A stretch of DNA of 56,505 bases from Ignavibacteria bacterium (lineage in GTDB: Bacteria > Bacteroidota > Ignavibacteria > Tepidaquicellales > Tepidaquicellaceae), in contig JAFGII010000100.1 of assembly GCA_016929695.1 (NCBI GenBank), forward strand, positions 1 to 56,505. Reading direction: 5' to 3'. Under the pieces are notes generated by a model. The model did not search any database and had not been told where the DNA came from. It worked only from the letters and a program-made list of their open reading frames with translations. The first letter of the stretch is position 1; every line of letters begins with the position of its first letter. This document shows, piece after piece, positions 18,152 to 26,776 of the stretch. A program made the translations under genes and the position numbers.

Positions 18152-18880
18152 TTAATATTCTCCATATATCTTAATAACGCTTTCTCTGACTGAAAGTAAT
18201 TTTCCTGAGATTAATCCATATATGACATCAGATATTTCTTCAGGTTTAACCCATTTTTTTATTTCATCTTCACTTCCCCATTCCCTGTTTGCAGGTGTAT
18301 CAATGATTGAAGGAATTATTGTATTACATTTTATATTGTATCCCTTCATTTCAAGCGAAACCGTGTTCATAAGGTTAATGACGGAATTTTTCGATATAGA
18401 GTATGCGAGACGTTCCGGAGTCGGTTCCAGTGCCGCAATTGCTCCTATTGAGATAATTCTTCCGAAATTATTTTTTTTCATAATTTTCATCACTCCCTTC
18501 GTAAAATAAAAACACGTCAGAAAATTTAGCGAAAACATTTTCATCAGGTCACTTGTATTTAGATTTTCAATTTTTGAAGGTTCATTAATTCCGCCAACAA
18601 GATTGACCAGACCTGATATTTCACCTTTTTCTGACAACAAAACCTTATCAATAAATTCATTTACTTCGTTTTCATTTTCTGCATCGCATTCGAAAGAATA
18701 TATTTTCCTTAATGAAAATTCGCTATCTGGATTTTTTGAAGAATCGAAAATTCCATTGAATTCGTCAATGCTGCGGGATGGAATATATACTTTCAAACCT
18801 TCTTTAGTGAGTTTTTCTACTACCCTCCTGCCTAATCCTCCGGTTCCGCCGGTTACAATAACTGATTTTTTATTTTGCAT
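18152..18880 (-). CDS. Short-chain dehydrogenase/reductase
   Basis: A 242-residue classical SDR. The cofactor motif TGGTGGLG is at 10-17, NLVGG at 93-97 (the NAG-type motif), catalytic Ser in RIISIGA, and YSISK (Tyr160, Lys164). The start overlaps the end of anmK by 11 bases. It could act on a sugar or lipid intermediate shared with the epimerase and the aldehyde dehydrogenase homologue, but nothing here fixes the substrate. Confidence 0.82.
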   Translation of the reverse strand: MQNKKSVIVTGGTGGLGRRVVEKLTKEGLKVYIPSRSIDEFNGIFDSSKNPDSEFSLRKIYSFECDAENENEVNEFIDKVLLSEKGEISGLVNLVGGINEPSKIENLNTSDLMKMFSLNFLTCFYFTKGVMKIMKKNNFGRIISIGAIAALEPTPERLAYSISKNSVINLMNTVSLEMKGYNIKCNTIIPSIIDTPANREWGSEDEIKKWVKPEEISDVIYGLISGKLLSVRESVIKIYGEY

Positions 18881-20015
18881 AACAGATTTTTCCTAATATT
18901 ACGTTCTTATCTGCACCGGTCACCTGTTTGATATTCGAAGTCCTGCTGTTCATGGTTTCATAGGCAAGCAGAGCAAATAACACCGCTTCCTTGTTGTTTG
19001 TGTTGATTCCTCCAATATCGAGAACACTGACAGGCTGCTCGAAATATTGATTTAAAATCTCAATAATAAGTTTATTTTTTGCACCACCGCCGCTTACATA
19101 TATCTCATCAGCTTTTTTCCCTACGAATCTTATGAAATTATAGTATATCGTAAAACATGTAAATTCCGTAAATGTCCTTATTATATCTTTTTTGTCGATT
19201 TTTGAAAATCTCTCAAGAACCTCATTTAGAAATATTTCATTGTAATACTCCCTACCGGTCGATTTAGGTAGATTGGATTTGAAATAATGATCTTTGGAAA
19301 TCAGTTCGTTGAACAATGATTCGTTTAATTTGCCTTTTCCGGATATCCGTCCGTCCTTGTCGAAATTCTTTTTATAATATTTCTTAGTTAAATAATCTAT
19401 CAGCATATTTCCGGGTCCGGTATCAAAAGCAATTACATCGTTTATTTCGCAATTTTTTTTCAGATATGTAAGATTGGCAATACCGCCTATATTTATTAAT
19501 AATCTGTTTTTTTTATCGCTTTTAAATAGCACATAATCCAGATAAGGTACAAGCGGTGCTCCGTTTCCGTTCACTGCAATATCGGCATTTCTGAAATCAC
19601 CTACGGTTGTTATACCCGTGAGATTTGCTATCACCGAAGGGTCTCCTGCCTGAAGAGTTGATTTCATAGAAATACCTCTGAATTTTTCATTAAAAGGATA
19701 ATGATAAACAGTCTGCCCGTGTGAACCGATATAATCAATTTCAGCTCTGGAAATCTTAAATGACCTGATGAATTCATTTATTTTACAGCCAAAATATCTG
19801 CCAAGTAAAAAATTCAGTTTGCAAATATCGGCAATATTCGATTCCTCAGGATTTGAACATTTCATAATGAAGGTGCGGAGTTTTTTATCGAAAGGTAATT
19901 CCAGATATTTTAAAACCTTTATTTTCCTGTTACCTGCATTACCGGAAATACTTGTTAAAACAACATCTACCGAGTCAATAGACGTACCTGAAAGTATTCC
20001 GATGACTTTTTTCAT
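18870..20015 (-). CDS. anmK: Anhydro-N-acetylmuramic acid kinase
   Basis: AnmK phosphorylates and opens 1,6-anhydro-MurNAc released from the cell wall, giving MurNAc-6-phosphate for recycling. Motifs present are GILSGTSIDSVD near the N-terminus, GDFRNADIAVNGNGAPLVP, the nucleotide-site INIGGIANLTYL, FDTGPGNMLIDY and VSGGGAKN. I chose the ATG at 20015 (MKKVIGILSG), giving 381 residues, because it matches the family start; an in-frame ATG at 20051 adds a lysine-rich leader. No murQ etherase is in the window. It heads a four-gene leftward operon and is divergent from the STAS gene. Confidence 0.93.
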   Translation of the reverse strand: MKKVIGILSGTSIDSVDVVLTSISGNAGNRKIKVLKYLELPFDKKLRTFIMKCSNPEESNIADICKLNFLLGRYFGCKINEFIRSFKISRAEIDYIGSHGQTVYHYPFNEKFRGISMKSTLQAGDPSVIANLTGITTVGDFRNADIAVNGNGAPLVPYLDYVLFKSDKKNRLLINIGGIANLTYLKKNCEINDVIAFDTGPGNMLIDYLTKKYYKKNFDKDGRISGKGKLNESLFNELISKDHYFKSNLPKSTGREYYNEIFLNEVLERFSKIDKKDIIRTFTEFTCFTIYYNFIRFVGKKADEIYVSGGGAKNKLIIEILNQYFEQPVSVLDIGGINTNNKEAVLFALLAYETMNSRTSNIKQVTGADKNVILGKICYAK

Positions 20016-20189
20016 ATTATTTTTTTTCTTCAACAATAAAATATAATTCAATTATGTTTGAATTTCTATGTATTAAATTGTAACAAATATGTTAATTAAT
20101 GAGTATAAAAGGTATAAAATTATTTTTTCAATTTATCATTTATTTTATGCGTATTTTTACTGATTTTATACAAAATTTAAAACATAAAA

Positions 20190-20537
20190 ATGGAAGATTT
20201 TAATATCATTGAATCTGAACGCAATACTGTAAAAATATTGTATCTTGAAGGTTTTTTGGATGCACATACTTCTTCCGCTCTGGAAAACACTTTAAACAAG
20301 CTTTTAGACCGGAACCAGTTCAATATAGTTGTAAATTTCAGGAAACTTTCTTATATAAGCAGTGCCGGTTTAGGTGTATTTATGGCTTACATTGAACAGG
20401 CACGAAGTAACGGGGGGGATATAAAATTATGTGAAATGAGTGAGAAAATATTTAACATTTTTGATATGTTAGGTTTCCCGCTGCTTTTTGAAATTTTCAG
20501 AGAAGAATCAAAAGCAATTGAAAAATTTTCTGTTTAA
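20190..20537 (+). CDS. STAS-domain anti-sigma factor antagonist
   Basis: A 115-residue RsbV/SpoIIAA-type protein. The motif YISSAGLGV places the phosphorylatable serine at 58. In known partner-switching systems the unphosphorylated form binds the RsbW-type kinase and frees its target. The RsbW-like and RsbU-like genes follow immediately (gaps of 18 and 14 bases), so all three are one operon. Confidence 0.9.
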   Translation: MEDFNIIESERNTVKILYLEGFLDAHTSSALENTLNKLLDRNQFNIVVNFRKLSYISSAGLGVFMAYIEQARSNGGDIKLCEMSEKIFNIFDMLGFPLLFEIFREESKAIEKFSV

Positions 20538-20555
20538 TTATTTATCACAGTCAGA

Positions 20556-20972
20556 TTGAATTCGAATAATAAAATAGTAATCTTCAGTTCGACCAAGAAC
20601 TTAGTAACCGTCAGGAAATTTATCGAAACGACTGCAAAGGATTTAGGACTGGACATGAAAATTATAAATCAGATAGTCCTTGCCGTTGATGAAGCTTGTA
20701 CAAATATCATAAAATATACTCACAAATATGACGATAAAAATACTATTGAGATTACTATATCAAGTGAAAAAGATACAGTAAAAGTTATTATATTTTACAG
20801 GGGAGAGGGGTTTGACCCGAATAAGGTAAAGAATCCGGATATGATAGAATATTTTAAAAATTATAAAGTCGGGGGGCTTGGAATTCCTATGATGAGAAAA
20901 TTTATGAACAAAATTGAATACAAACACCAGAATCCTGATTTGAACACTCTGGTATTAATAAAATCTGTCTAA
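20556..20972 (+). CDS. RsbW-like anti-sigma factor serine kinase
   Basis: A 138-residue GHKL ATPase of the RsbW/SpoIIAB class. The N-box AVDEACTNIIKYT (43-55) with Glu46 and Asn50, and the GLGIPMMRKFM region of the C-terminal half, match the family. It would phosphorylate the STAS protein encoded upstream and hold a partner such as a sigma factor. No ATG is suitably placed; the start used is TTG at 20556. No sigma-factor gene is adjacent, so the output may be encoded elsewhere or may not be a sigma factor. Confidence 0.87.
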   Translation: MNSNNKIVIFSSTKNLVTVRKFIETTAKDLGLDMKIINQIVLAVDEACTNIIKYTHKYDDKNTIEITISSEKDTVKVIIFYRGEGFDPNKVKNPDMIEYFKNYKVGGLGIPMMRKFMNKIEYKHQNPDLNTLVLIKSV

Positions 20973-20986
20973 AGAAAAATCCAGAT

Positions 20987-22711
20987 ATGGACGAACTTTC
21001 ATTTAAAAAAAATTTAGAACTAAATACTTTAATTGAGTTTTCGAATTTAATAAACAGTAATCTTGATTTTAAATTTATACTGGGGAACATTCTTCTCACT
21101 ATTATGGGCAGGATGTTAATAACAAGGGGAATGATATTAATCAAATCAAATGAAGGTGAAAATTTAAATGAATTTACAGTTGAATCTTCCAAAGGTGTAT
21201 TGCCCGGTACAAATGGTTCGGTAGTTTATTTTGAACCGCTGAGTGATTCAGTATTTACCTCTGAAGAATTCAAAAACCAGCCTGAAATATTTATTTCAAA
21301 CAAGATTGAATATTTTTTCAAAATATTTTTCTCAAATAAACTGTTGGGGTTATTATGTCTGGGAGCAAAACCCGGCGGCCAGCAACTTAATAAAAACGAT
21401 ATTATCTTCATAGAAACAATACTCAATATTTCCTCTACGACAATCGAGAATACCATTAAATTCAATGAAATTAAAAAACTGAATTATCAATTAAATGGTA
21501 AAATCGGAAATTTAAAGTCATTATTCGAACTCAGTAAAGAATTCAATACAAATTTTCTCGACAGAAATAAAATTGTCCGCCTCTTGAACTACACTATGCT
21601 GGGGAATTACGGTGTAAAGGACTTTCTGATAATATCGAAATACAATTCCGATAAATATTATATAATGAGTAAGACATCCAATATCGAAAGTCCGGACTTT
21701 AGTGATATGAATTTTTCTTTTTTGAACGACCCGGTAGTTTTAAGTGACTCAGGAATAATTTCTGAACTGAATGAATTTAAGGAACTTGGTTATGAGTTAG
21801 TCATACCTATTCACAGTTCCAAGCACAAAGCGGAAACAATTGCATTCCTCGGGAAAAAACTAAATAAACAGTCCTACACACAGGAAGATATAGAATTCAT
21901 AGAGTCTGTGCTGAATATATCCGTGATTTCTATAGAAAACTCAATATTATTTAAAGAATCAATAGAGAAAAAGATTCTCGAAAACGAACTGAATATTGCT
22001 CGCGAAATTCAGTTAGCATTGCTTCCAAAAAATATACCCCAAACCGAAGAATATAAAATTCATGCCGTGAACAGTCCTGCGAGGCAGGTAGGCGGAGATT
22101 ATTTTGACATAGTTAAATTAAATGAAGATTCACTTGCCCTCGCAATTGCAGATGTTTCAGGAAAAGGCACACCTGCGGCTTTATTAATGTCAAATCTTCA
22201 GTCTGCCGTGAGGTCTTATCTGAAAATTTATGACGATAAATTTAACCTGTCGGAAATCACTTTAAGAATCAATAATCTGATTTTCGAGTGCACTACACCT
22301 GAAAAGTTCATTACATTTTTCTGGGGAATATTAAATACAAGAGATAATAAATTCTTTTACATAAACGCAGGACATAACCCGGGTTATTTGATTAACAATA
22401 ACATCATTAAAGAATTGAATGAAGGCGGCTTAATAATAGGAATAACGGATACGGATATTAAATATGATACAGGCTGCGTGGAACTGGATAAAAACGATTT
22501 AATTGTGCTTTTTACGGACGGTATCACCGAGGCAAGAAATTCCGACGGTGAAGAATTCGGAACCGGCAGACTTTTAAACTGTATTAAAAATAATATAAAG
22601 GAAAAACCCGCTAATATAGTTAACTGCATATTAAATGATGTAAAAAGTTTTTCGGAAGGCATAGAACAATATGACGACCAGACGATTATAATAATAAAAA
22701 GATTTATTTAA
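20987..22711 (+). CDS. GAF-domain PP2C-type phosphatase (RsbU/SpoIIE family)
   Basis: A 574-residue cytoplasmic regulator. The N-terminal half looks like two GAF-type sensor domains (about 10-160 and 175-320). The C-terminal half is a PPM/SpoIIE phosphatase with AREIQLALLPK, the metal-binding VGGDYFD (near 367), DVSGKGTPAALLMS, INAGHNPGYL and FTDGITEA. It would remove phosphate from the STAS protein of the same operon in response to a ligand or redox signal sensed by GAF. The 3' end overlaps the converging nuclease gene by eight bases. Confidence 0.9.
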   Translation: MDELSFKKNLELNTLIEFSNLINSNLDFKFILGNILLTIMGRMLITRGMILIKSNEGENLNEFTVESSKGVLPGTNGSVVYFEPLSDSVFTSEEFKNQPEIFISNKIEYFFKIFFSNKLLGLLCLGAKPGGQQLNKNDIIFIETILNISSTTIENTIKFNEIKKLNYQLNGKIGNLKSLFELSKEFNTNFLDRNKIVRLLNYTMLGNYGVKDFLIISKYNSDKYYIMSKTSNIESPDFSDMNFSFLNDPVVLSDSGIISELNEFKELGYELVIPIHSSKHKAETIAFLGKKLNKQSYTQEDIEFIESVLNISVISIENSILFKESIEKKILENELNIAREIQLALLPKNIPQTEEYKIHAVNSPARQVGGDYFDIVKLNEDSLALAIADVSGKGTPAALLMSNLQSAVRSYLKIYDDKFNLSEITLRINNLIFECTTPEKFITFFWGILNTRDNKFFYINAGHNPGYLINNNIIKELNEGGLIIGITDTDIKYDTGCVELDKNDLIVLFTDGITEARNSDGEEFGTGRLLNCIKNNIKEKPANIVNCILNDVKSFSEGIEQYDDQTIIIIKRFI

Positions 22712-23711
22712 TTTCTATTACCGTCCATATTTGATTCGGGTTTTCAACTATTATCTGATATCTGTCTCTGTATGTTGATAACTTTCCCGATGCAAAAAGA
22801 AAAAATTCCTTTAGCATTTCAGTATCATATTCGTCAAGAATCTTTCTGTAGTTATCAAAAAAAACGATGTCAAAATCAACTCCTCTTCTGATATTTGTCC
22901 TTATGATTGATGGATTTTTGTCAGTATTTATTTCAGTAATATTCACAAATACAAGTACATTTTTATCTACAAAATTTTTCAGTCTGTCATATTCGCCGTC
23001 ATTCATTAAATTAAAACTGTTTTCACTGTTTGCATATTGCTTTTCATATTCCTTTATCTGTTCTGCTCTTTTGTTCCACCAAAATATTCTTTTTTCATAA
23101 TCGGGGTAACACTTTGTCTCAGAATTCCAGATACCCAGTTTATTATCTCTTGCATATTCCTGAGCTTCAAGAAATTCTTTATGAAATCTTTTGCTGTTTC
23201 CATATTTATTGTAATAAGGACTGTAACCCTGCCTCACGCATTCGATGTTATAATTAACTTCCGAATCTTCAAATTTTAGAATAACATAAGAGAGATATCT
23301 TCCGTACGAATCAATTAGTCTCAGTGTATCCTCTTTTTCAAGTCTTACCGAAATAACATCTTCTACAAAGTCTTTTGTCCATTGCCATGTTTCAAAACCA
23401 AATGGTGATTCCGGTTTGATGGGAAAATATGTTTTGCTCTCCGACTGCAGTCTGTAATATTCTTCTGGCCAGATTAAACTCAGTTCGAAACTTTTTTGCT
23501 GAGCATAAGTATCTTTAAAAGTTTCTTCTGTATCCACGCCAAGAAGACGTGTTGATCTGTCAAGCCCCTCAAATTTAAATGTGTCTCCGTCAGTAATTTT
23601 GGTTATTTTAAAATCACCAATAATGTAGGTTGAATCTAAGGGCTGCGGATATAAAGGCTGAAAAAATAAAAGAAAAACTACCGGTATAATAATTATAAAT
23701 TTTCTCATCAA
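22704..23711 (-). CDS. Secreted staphylococcal-nuclease-like protein with C-terminal extension
   Basis: A 335-residue exported protein. A signal peptide (about 3-23, ending LYPQP) is followed by an SNase/thermonuclease domain. The catalytic set is present: DGDTF (Asp43 as the metal ligand), Arg55 and Asp60-Thr-Glu-Glu63 in RLLGVDTEE, and Arg138 in YGRYL. There are about 35 extra residues between these parts compared with the classical enzyme. The domain closes with GIWN near 195, after which about 130 residues of unknown beta-rich sequence follow. It probably degrades DNA or RNA in the periplasm or medium. The single gene converges on the phosphatase. Confidence 0.83.
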   Translation of the reverse strand: MMRKFIIIIPVVFLLFFQPLYPQPLDSTYIIGDFKITKITDGDTFKFEGLDRSTRLLGVDTEETFKDTYAQQKSFELSLIWPEEYYRLQSESKTYFPIKPESPFGFETWQWTKDFVEDVISVRLEKEDTLRLIDSYGRYLSYVILKFEDSEVNYNIECVRQGYSPYYNKYGNSKRFHKEFLEAQEYARDNKLGIWNSETKCYPDYEKRIFWWNKRAEQIKEYEKQYANSENSFNLMNDGEYDRLKNFVDKNVLVFVNITEINTDKNPSIIRTNIRRGVDFDIVFFDNYRKILDEYDTEMLKEFFLFASGKLSTYRDRYQIIVENPNQIWTVIEIK

Positions 23712-23721
23712 GTATTATTAT

Positions 23722-23752
23722 AAAAAAACTCCAGTGTAATTACAATGGAGTT
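23722..23752 (-). terminator. Intrinsic terminator after rpsR
   Basis: On the minus strand a hairpin with arms AACTCCA and TGGAGTT, extended inside by TGTAA and TTACA with one mismatched pair, is followed by seven T residues. It begins about 30 bases after the rpsR stop codon and lies between rpsR and the start of the nuclease gene. Confidence 0.8.
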
Positions 23753-23781
23753 GTAAATAAAAATAAATATTTATTAGTATA

Positions 23782-24069
23782 TTAGTATCTTGAACCTTCA
23801 CCTACAAATGGTAAAAAAGCGAGATGCCTTGCTCTTTTTACGGCGGTTGTGAGTTTCCTTTGCATTTTTGAAGTTGCACCTGTAATTCTTGCAGGCAATA
23901 ATTTGCCCTGTTCGTTTAAAAATCTCGTAAGTAACTTAACATCCCTGAAATCAATGAAGTCGTCTACGCCTTTTTCTTTAAAGGGGTCTCTTTTTTTCTG
24001 TGTAGATAACTTCTTTGCGGATAACTGCTGAGTTAATTTGTAATTCTGTTTTGTCTTATTTTTCTTCAT
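23782..24069 (-). CDS. rpsR: Ribosomal protein bS18
   Basis: A 95-residue small-subunit ribosomal protein. The core from [14 protein letters not shown] through [11 protein letters not shown] to [10 protein letters not shown] is diagnostic of bS18. The N-terminus has a lysine-rich extension of about 30 residues. Usual partners rpsF, ssb and rplI are not beside it; the flanking genes are a permease and a nuclease. It has its own terminator, so it is probably a single-gene transcript. Confidence 0.96.
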   Translation of the reverse strand: MKKNKTKQNYKLTQQLSAKKLSTQKKRDPFKEKGVDDFIDFRDVKLLTRFLNEQGKLLPARITGATSKMQRKLTTAVKRARHLAFLPFVGEGSRY

Positions 24070-24203
24070 TTGTTAATTTGTGTTTCAAACATATAAGATA
24101 TTTATAATTTCCTTATTTTTCAATACATTAATACAGCTATATTTTGAATTTTTTCGTTGAGCATTCAATCCGGTAAATTTGAAATGAAAACATTATATGA
24201 TTA

Positions 24204-25421
24204 TTAAACGAACCTGATTGATTTCACCGGATCGAATCTCGAGGCAATATATGACGGTATCAGCGTGGCAAGAAAAACCAGTATCAAGGTTATAATTGAA
24301 ATAACAACTATATATTCAGCCTGTAGAAGAATTGGAACACTTTTCATATAATACTGCTCAGGTAGTGTGAAAAACCTGAAATTCAGTTCGAGAAATGATA
24401 ATCCCAGTCCGACAATGTTTCCTAATATTATACCGAACACTCCGATAATCAAGCCGTCGAATATAAATATCTTCATTATTTTACCGTTGCTGCAGCCTAC
24501 CGCTTTTAATATACCGATTGACTGGGTTTTTTCGAGAACCAGCATAAGAAGGGTTCCTATAATATTAAATGTCGCTACGATTATTATTAAACCCAGTATT
24601 ATTGGAGTCGGTGCTTTCTGCAATTCCACCCATGTAAAAAGTTCCTTGTATAACTGAAACATTGTTCTCGTATAATGAGGATAACGTAGAATATTTTTTA
24701 ATGTTGCGGCAATTCTTTCAACTTCATTTATATCACTGAGACTTATCTCAATTGCTGAAATCACAGATTCCGAACTGAAGACTTTCTGTGCTGTTTTTAA
24801 ATCTGTATATACAAGTAAGTCATCGTATTCTCTGAGTCCTGTTTCATAAATTCCGCTAACGTAAAACTGTTTGATATTAGGTTGATTAGCAGGTGACGGT
24901 ATCCCTCTTAATCCGAATACAATAACTTTACTGCCCGTATCTATTCCCATTTTGCTTGCAAGTTTGTCTCCGATAATTATTCTTGAGTATGTCGAATCAA
25001 ATGGATTTATATCAGAACTCCCCGAAATAATATTCAGTCTTGTGTGGGATATATCAGAAGCAGGTGGTACTCCTTTTACCATAACACCTTCTATATTTCC
25101 TTTATACCTAAAAACTGCTTCTTTCTGAAGATACGGACTAATTTTTGAAATACCGGGAATTGTTTCTTTAATATAAGCTATAGTCGTGTCATATCCTCGC
25201 AATCCGTCGTTATGGAATGAACTTATCTGTATGTGAGATACTAAGCCGGCTACTTTTTCCTTAATTTCCTTTTCGAATCCGTTTAGTATTGAAACCGCAA
25301 TAATTAAAGTTGCAACCCCTAATGCTATACCTAATATAGAAATATAGGTTATAAATGAAATAAACTTTGAATCTTTTTTCGAAAATAAATATCTTTTTGC
25401 TATGAAATACTTAAAATTCAC
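24204..25421 (-). CDS. LolC/LolE-type ABC permease (FtsX family)
   Basis: A 405-residue inner-membrane permease. The architecture is an N-terminal helix (about 22-46, in a FISFITYISILGIALGVATL region), a large periplasmic MacB_PCD-type domain (about 50-260), then three FtsX-type helices near 275-300, 322-350 and 370-397. The N-terminal AKRYLFSKK and SILNGFEKE are hallmarks of LolC/E, which extract lipoproteins for transport to the outer membrane. No LolD ATPase is adjacent. It lies five bases after prfB and is probably co-transcribed with it. Confidence 0.85.
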   Translation of the reverse strand: MNFKYFIAKRYLFSKKDSKFISFITYISILGIALGVATLIIAVSILNGFEKEIKEKVAGLVSHIQISSFHNDGLRGYDTTIAYIKETIPGISKISPYLQKEAVFRYKGNIEGVMVKGVPPASDISHTRLNIISGSSDINPFDSTYSRIIIGDKLASKMGIDTGSKVIVFGLRGIPSPANQPNIKQFYVSGIYETGLREYDDLLVYTDLKTAQKVFSSESVISAIEISLSDINEVERIAATLKNILRYPHYTRTMFQLYKELFTWVELQKAPTPIILGLIIIVATFNIIGTLLMLVLEKTQSIGILKAVGCSNGKIMKIFIFDGLIIGVFGIILGNIVGLGLSFLELNFRFFTLPEQYYMKSVPILLQAEYIVVISIITLILVFLATLIPSYIASRFDPVKSIRFV

Positions 25422-25426
25422 TTTGA

Positions 25427-26525
25427 TTAATATTGTTCCTGTAATAAATATGCTCTAATAAATTCATCAATTTCGCCGTCCATTACTGCCTGAGTGTTGC
25501 TGGTCTCAAAGTTAGTCCTGTGGTCTTTTACCATATTGTAAGGATGGAAAACATAACTCCTTATCTGACTTCCCCATTCAATTTTTTTCTTGGATTTCTC
25601 TATTGCGTCGAGCTTCTCATTTGCTTTCTGTTTTTCAATCATATATAATTTTGATTTCAGCATTTTTATTGCGTTCTGTCTGTTCTGAAGCTGCGATCTT
25701 TCATTCTGACATTGTACCACGATTCCCGTAGGGATATGCGTAATTCTTATTGCAGTTTCAACTTTATTAACATTCTGACCTCCTGCTCCGCCTGCTCTGA
25801 AAGTATCAACTTTTATATCAGTCGGATTTATTTCTATTTCAATCTCATCATCAATTATTGGAGATACAAATACCGCCGCAAAAGAAGTGTGTCTTTTTTT
25901 ATTCGCGTCAAATGGAGAAATTCTGACAAGCCTGTGTACTCCGTTTTCGGCTTTAAGATATCCGTATGCAAAAGGACCTTCTATTTCAACCGTTGCACTT
26001 TTAATTCCCGCACCATCCCCGTCAAGCCTGTCTGCTAAAGACGCCCTGAATCCCTGCTTCTCGCAATAGCGGAGATACATACGCAGAAGCATTTCAGCCC
26101 AGTCTTGAGATTCAGTGCCGCCTGCTCCCGAATTTATCGTTAATATTGCATCGCTGTTATCATCTTTGTCCGATAACATTTTTTTAAATTCCAGTTCTGC
26201 AACCATCTTTTCAAAATTCTCGATATCGTTGTTCAGACTTTCTTCCAATGAGTTATCATTCTCCAGTTCCGCAATCTCTATTAATAAATCTATGTCTTTT
26301 AATTTATTCTCTACTGTCTCAAATTCTTCCGTAATTTTTTTAAGAAAAGAAATTTCCTGATTTACTTTTTTGGCGTAATTTATATCGCTCCAAAAATCCG
26401 CCTGCTGTATGATTTTTTCTAAATTTACTATTTTATTTTTTCTTTCATTAATATCAAAGAAACCCCCTTAAACTATCAAGTTTCTTTCTCGTCTCTTTTA
26501 ATCTGTATTTTTGCTGTTCAAACAT
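25427..26525 (-). CDS. prfB: Peptide chain release factor 2, programmed +1 frameshift
   Basis: RF2 reads UGA and UAA and releases the finished peptide. The gene starts at the ATG at 26523-26525. The first 23 codons end in CTT followed by an in-frame TGA (26454-26456); shifting by one base continues the reading frame for a total of 365 residues, the usual RF2 length. Motifs in the main part are the stop-recognition [11 protein letters not shown] and [13 protein letters not shown] with the catalytic GGQ. An annotation that starts at the internal TTG (26248) loses the N-terminal domain. The mechanism gives autoregulation: when RF2 is scarce, ribosomes stall at TGA and shift. Confidence 0.96.
26453..26468 (-). 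promoter_or_regulatory. RF2 recoding site
   Basis: On the minus strand the site reads AGGGGG-TTT-CTT-TGA-T. The internal Shine-Dalgarno AGGGGG sits three bases before the slippery CTT, the same arrangement as in the known RF2 frameshift site, where the base after TGA is usually C; here it is T. After the shift, CTT is followed by GAT (Asp). Confidence 0.95.
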
Positions 26526-26776
26526 ATTTAATTTTTCTGACAAACATACTTAATATTTAAATTTTTAGAAATGAAAATCGTTGTTTAATCTTCCATTCTG
26601 AATTATTATATGCATTATAGTATATTATTTCAGATACAGCATTGGAGTATCACTACCATTATAACATATTAAAATATGAAAACTCATACTGATGAAACAA
26701 ATAAGACTGATTTATAAGCTTATTCCGGTTTGGTTTATTCAATCAGGGTTTCCTGTAAGAATTAGATTACCGGTTA

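Noticed and set aside
25427-26248. prfB as a truncated or frameshifted pseudogene
   Set aside because: The upstream frame encodes the missing N-terminal domain, and the junction is the known RF2 recoding site, so the gene is intact.
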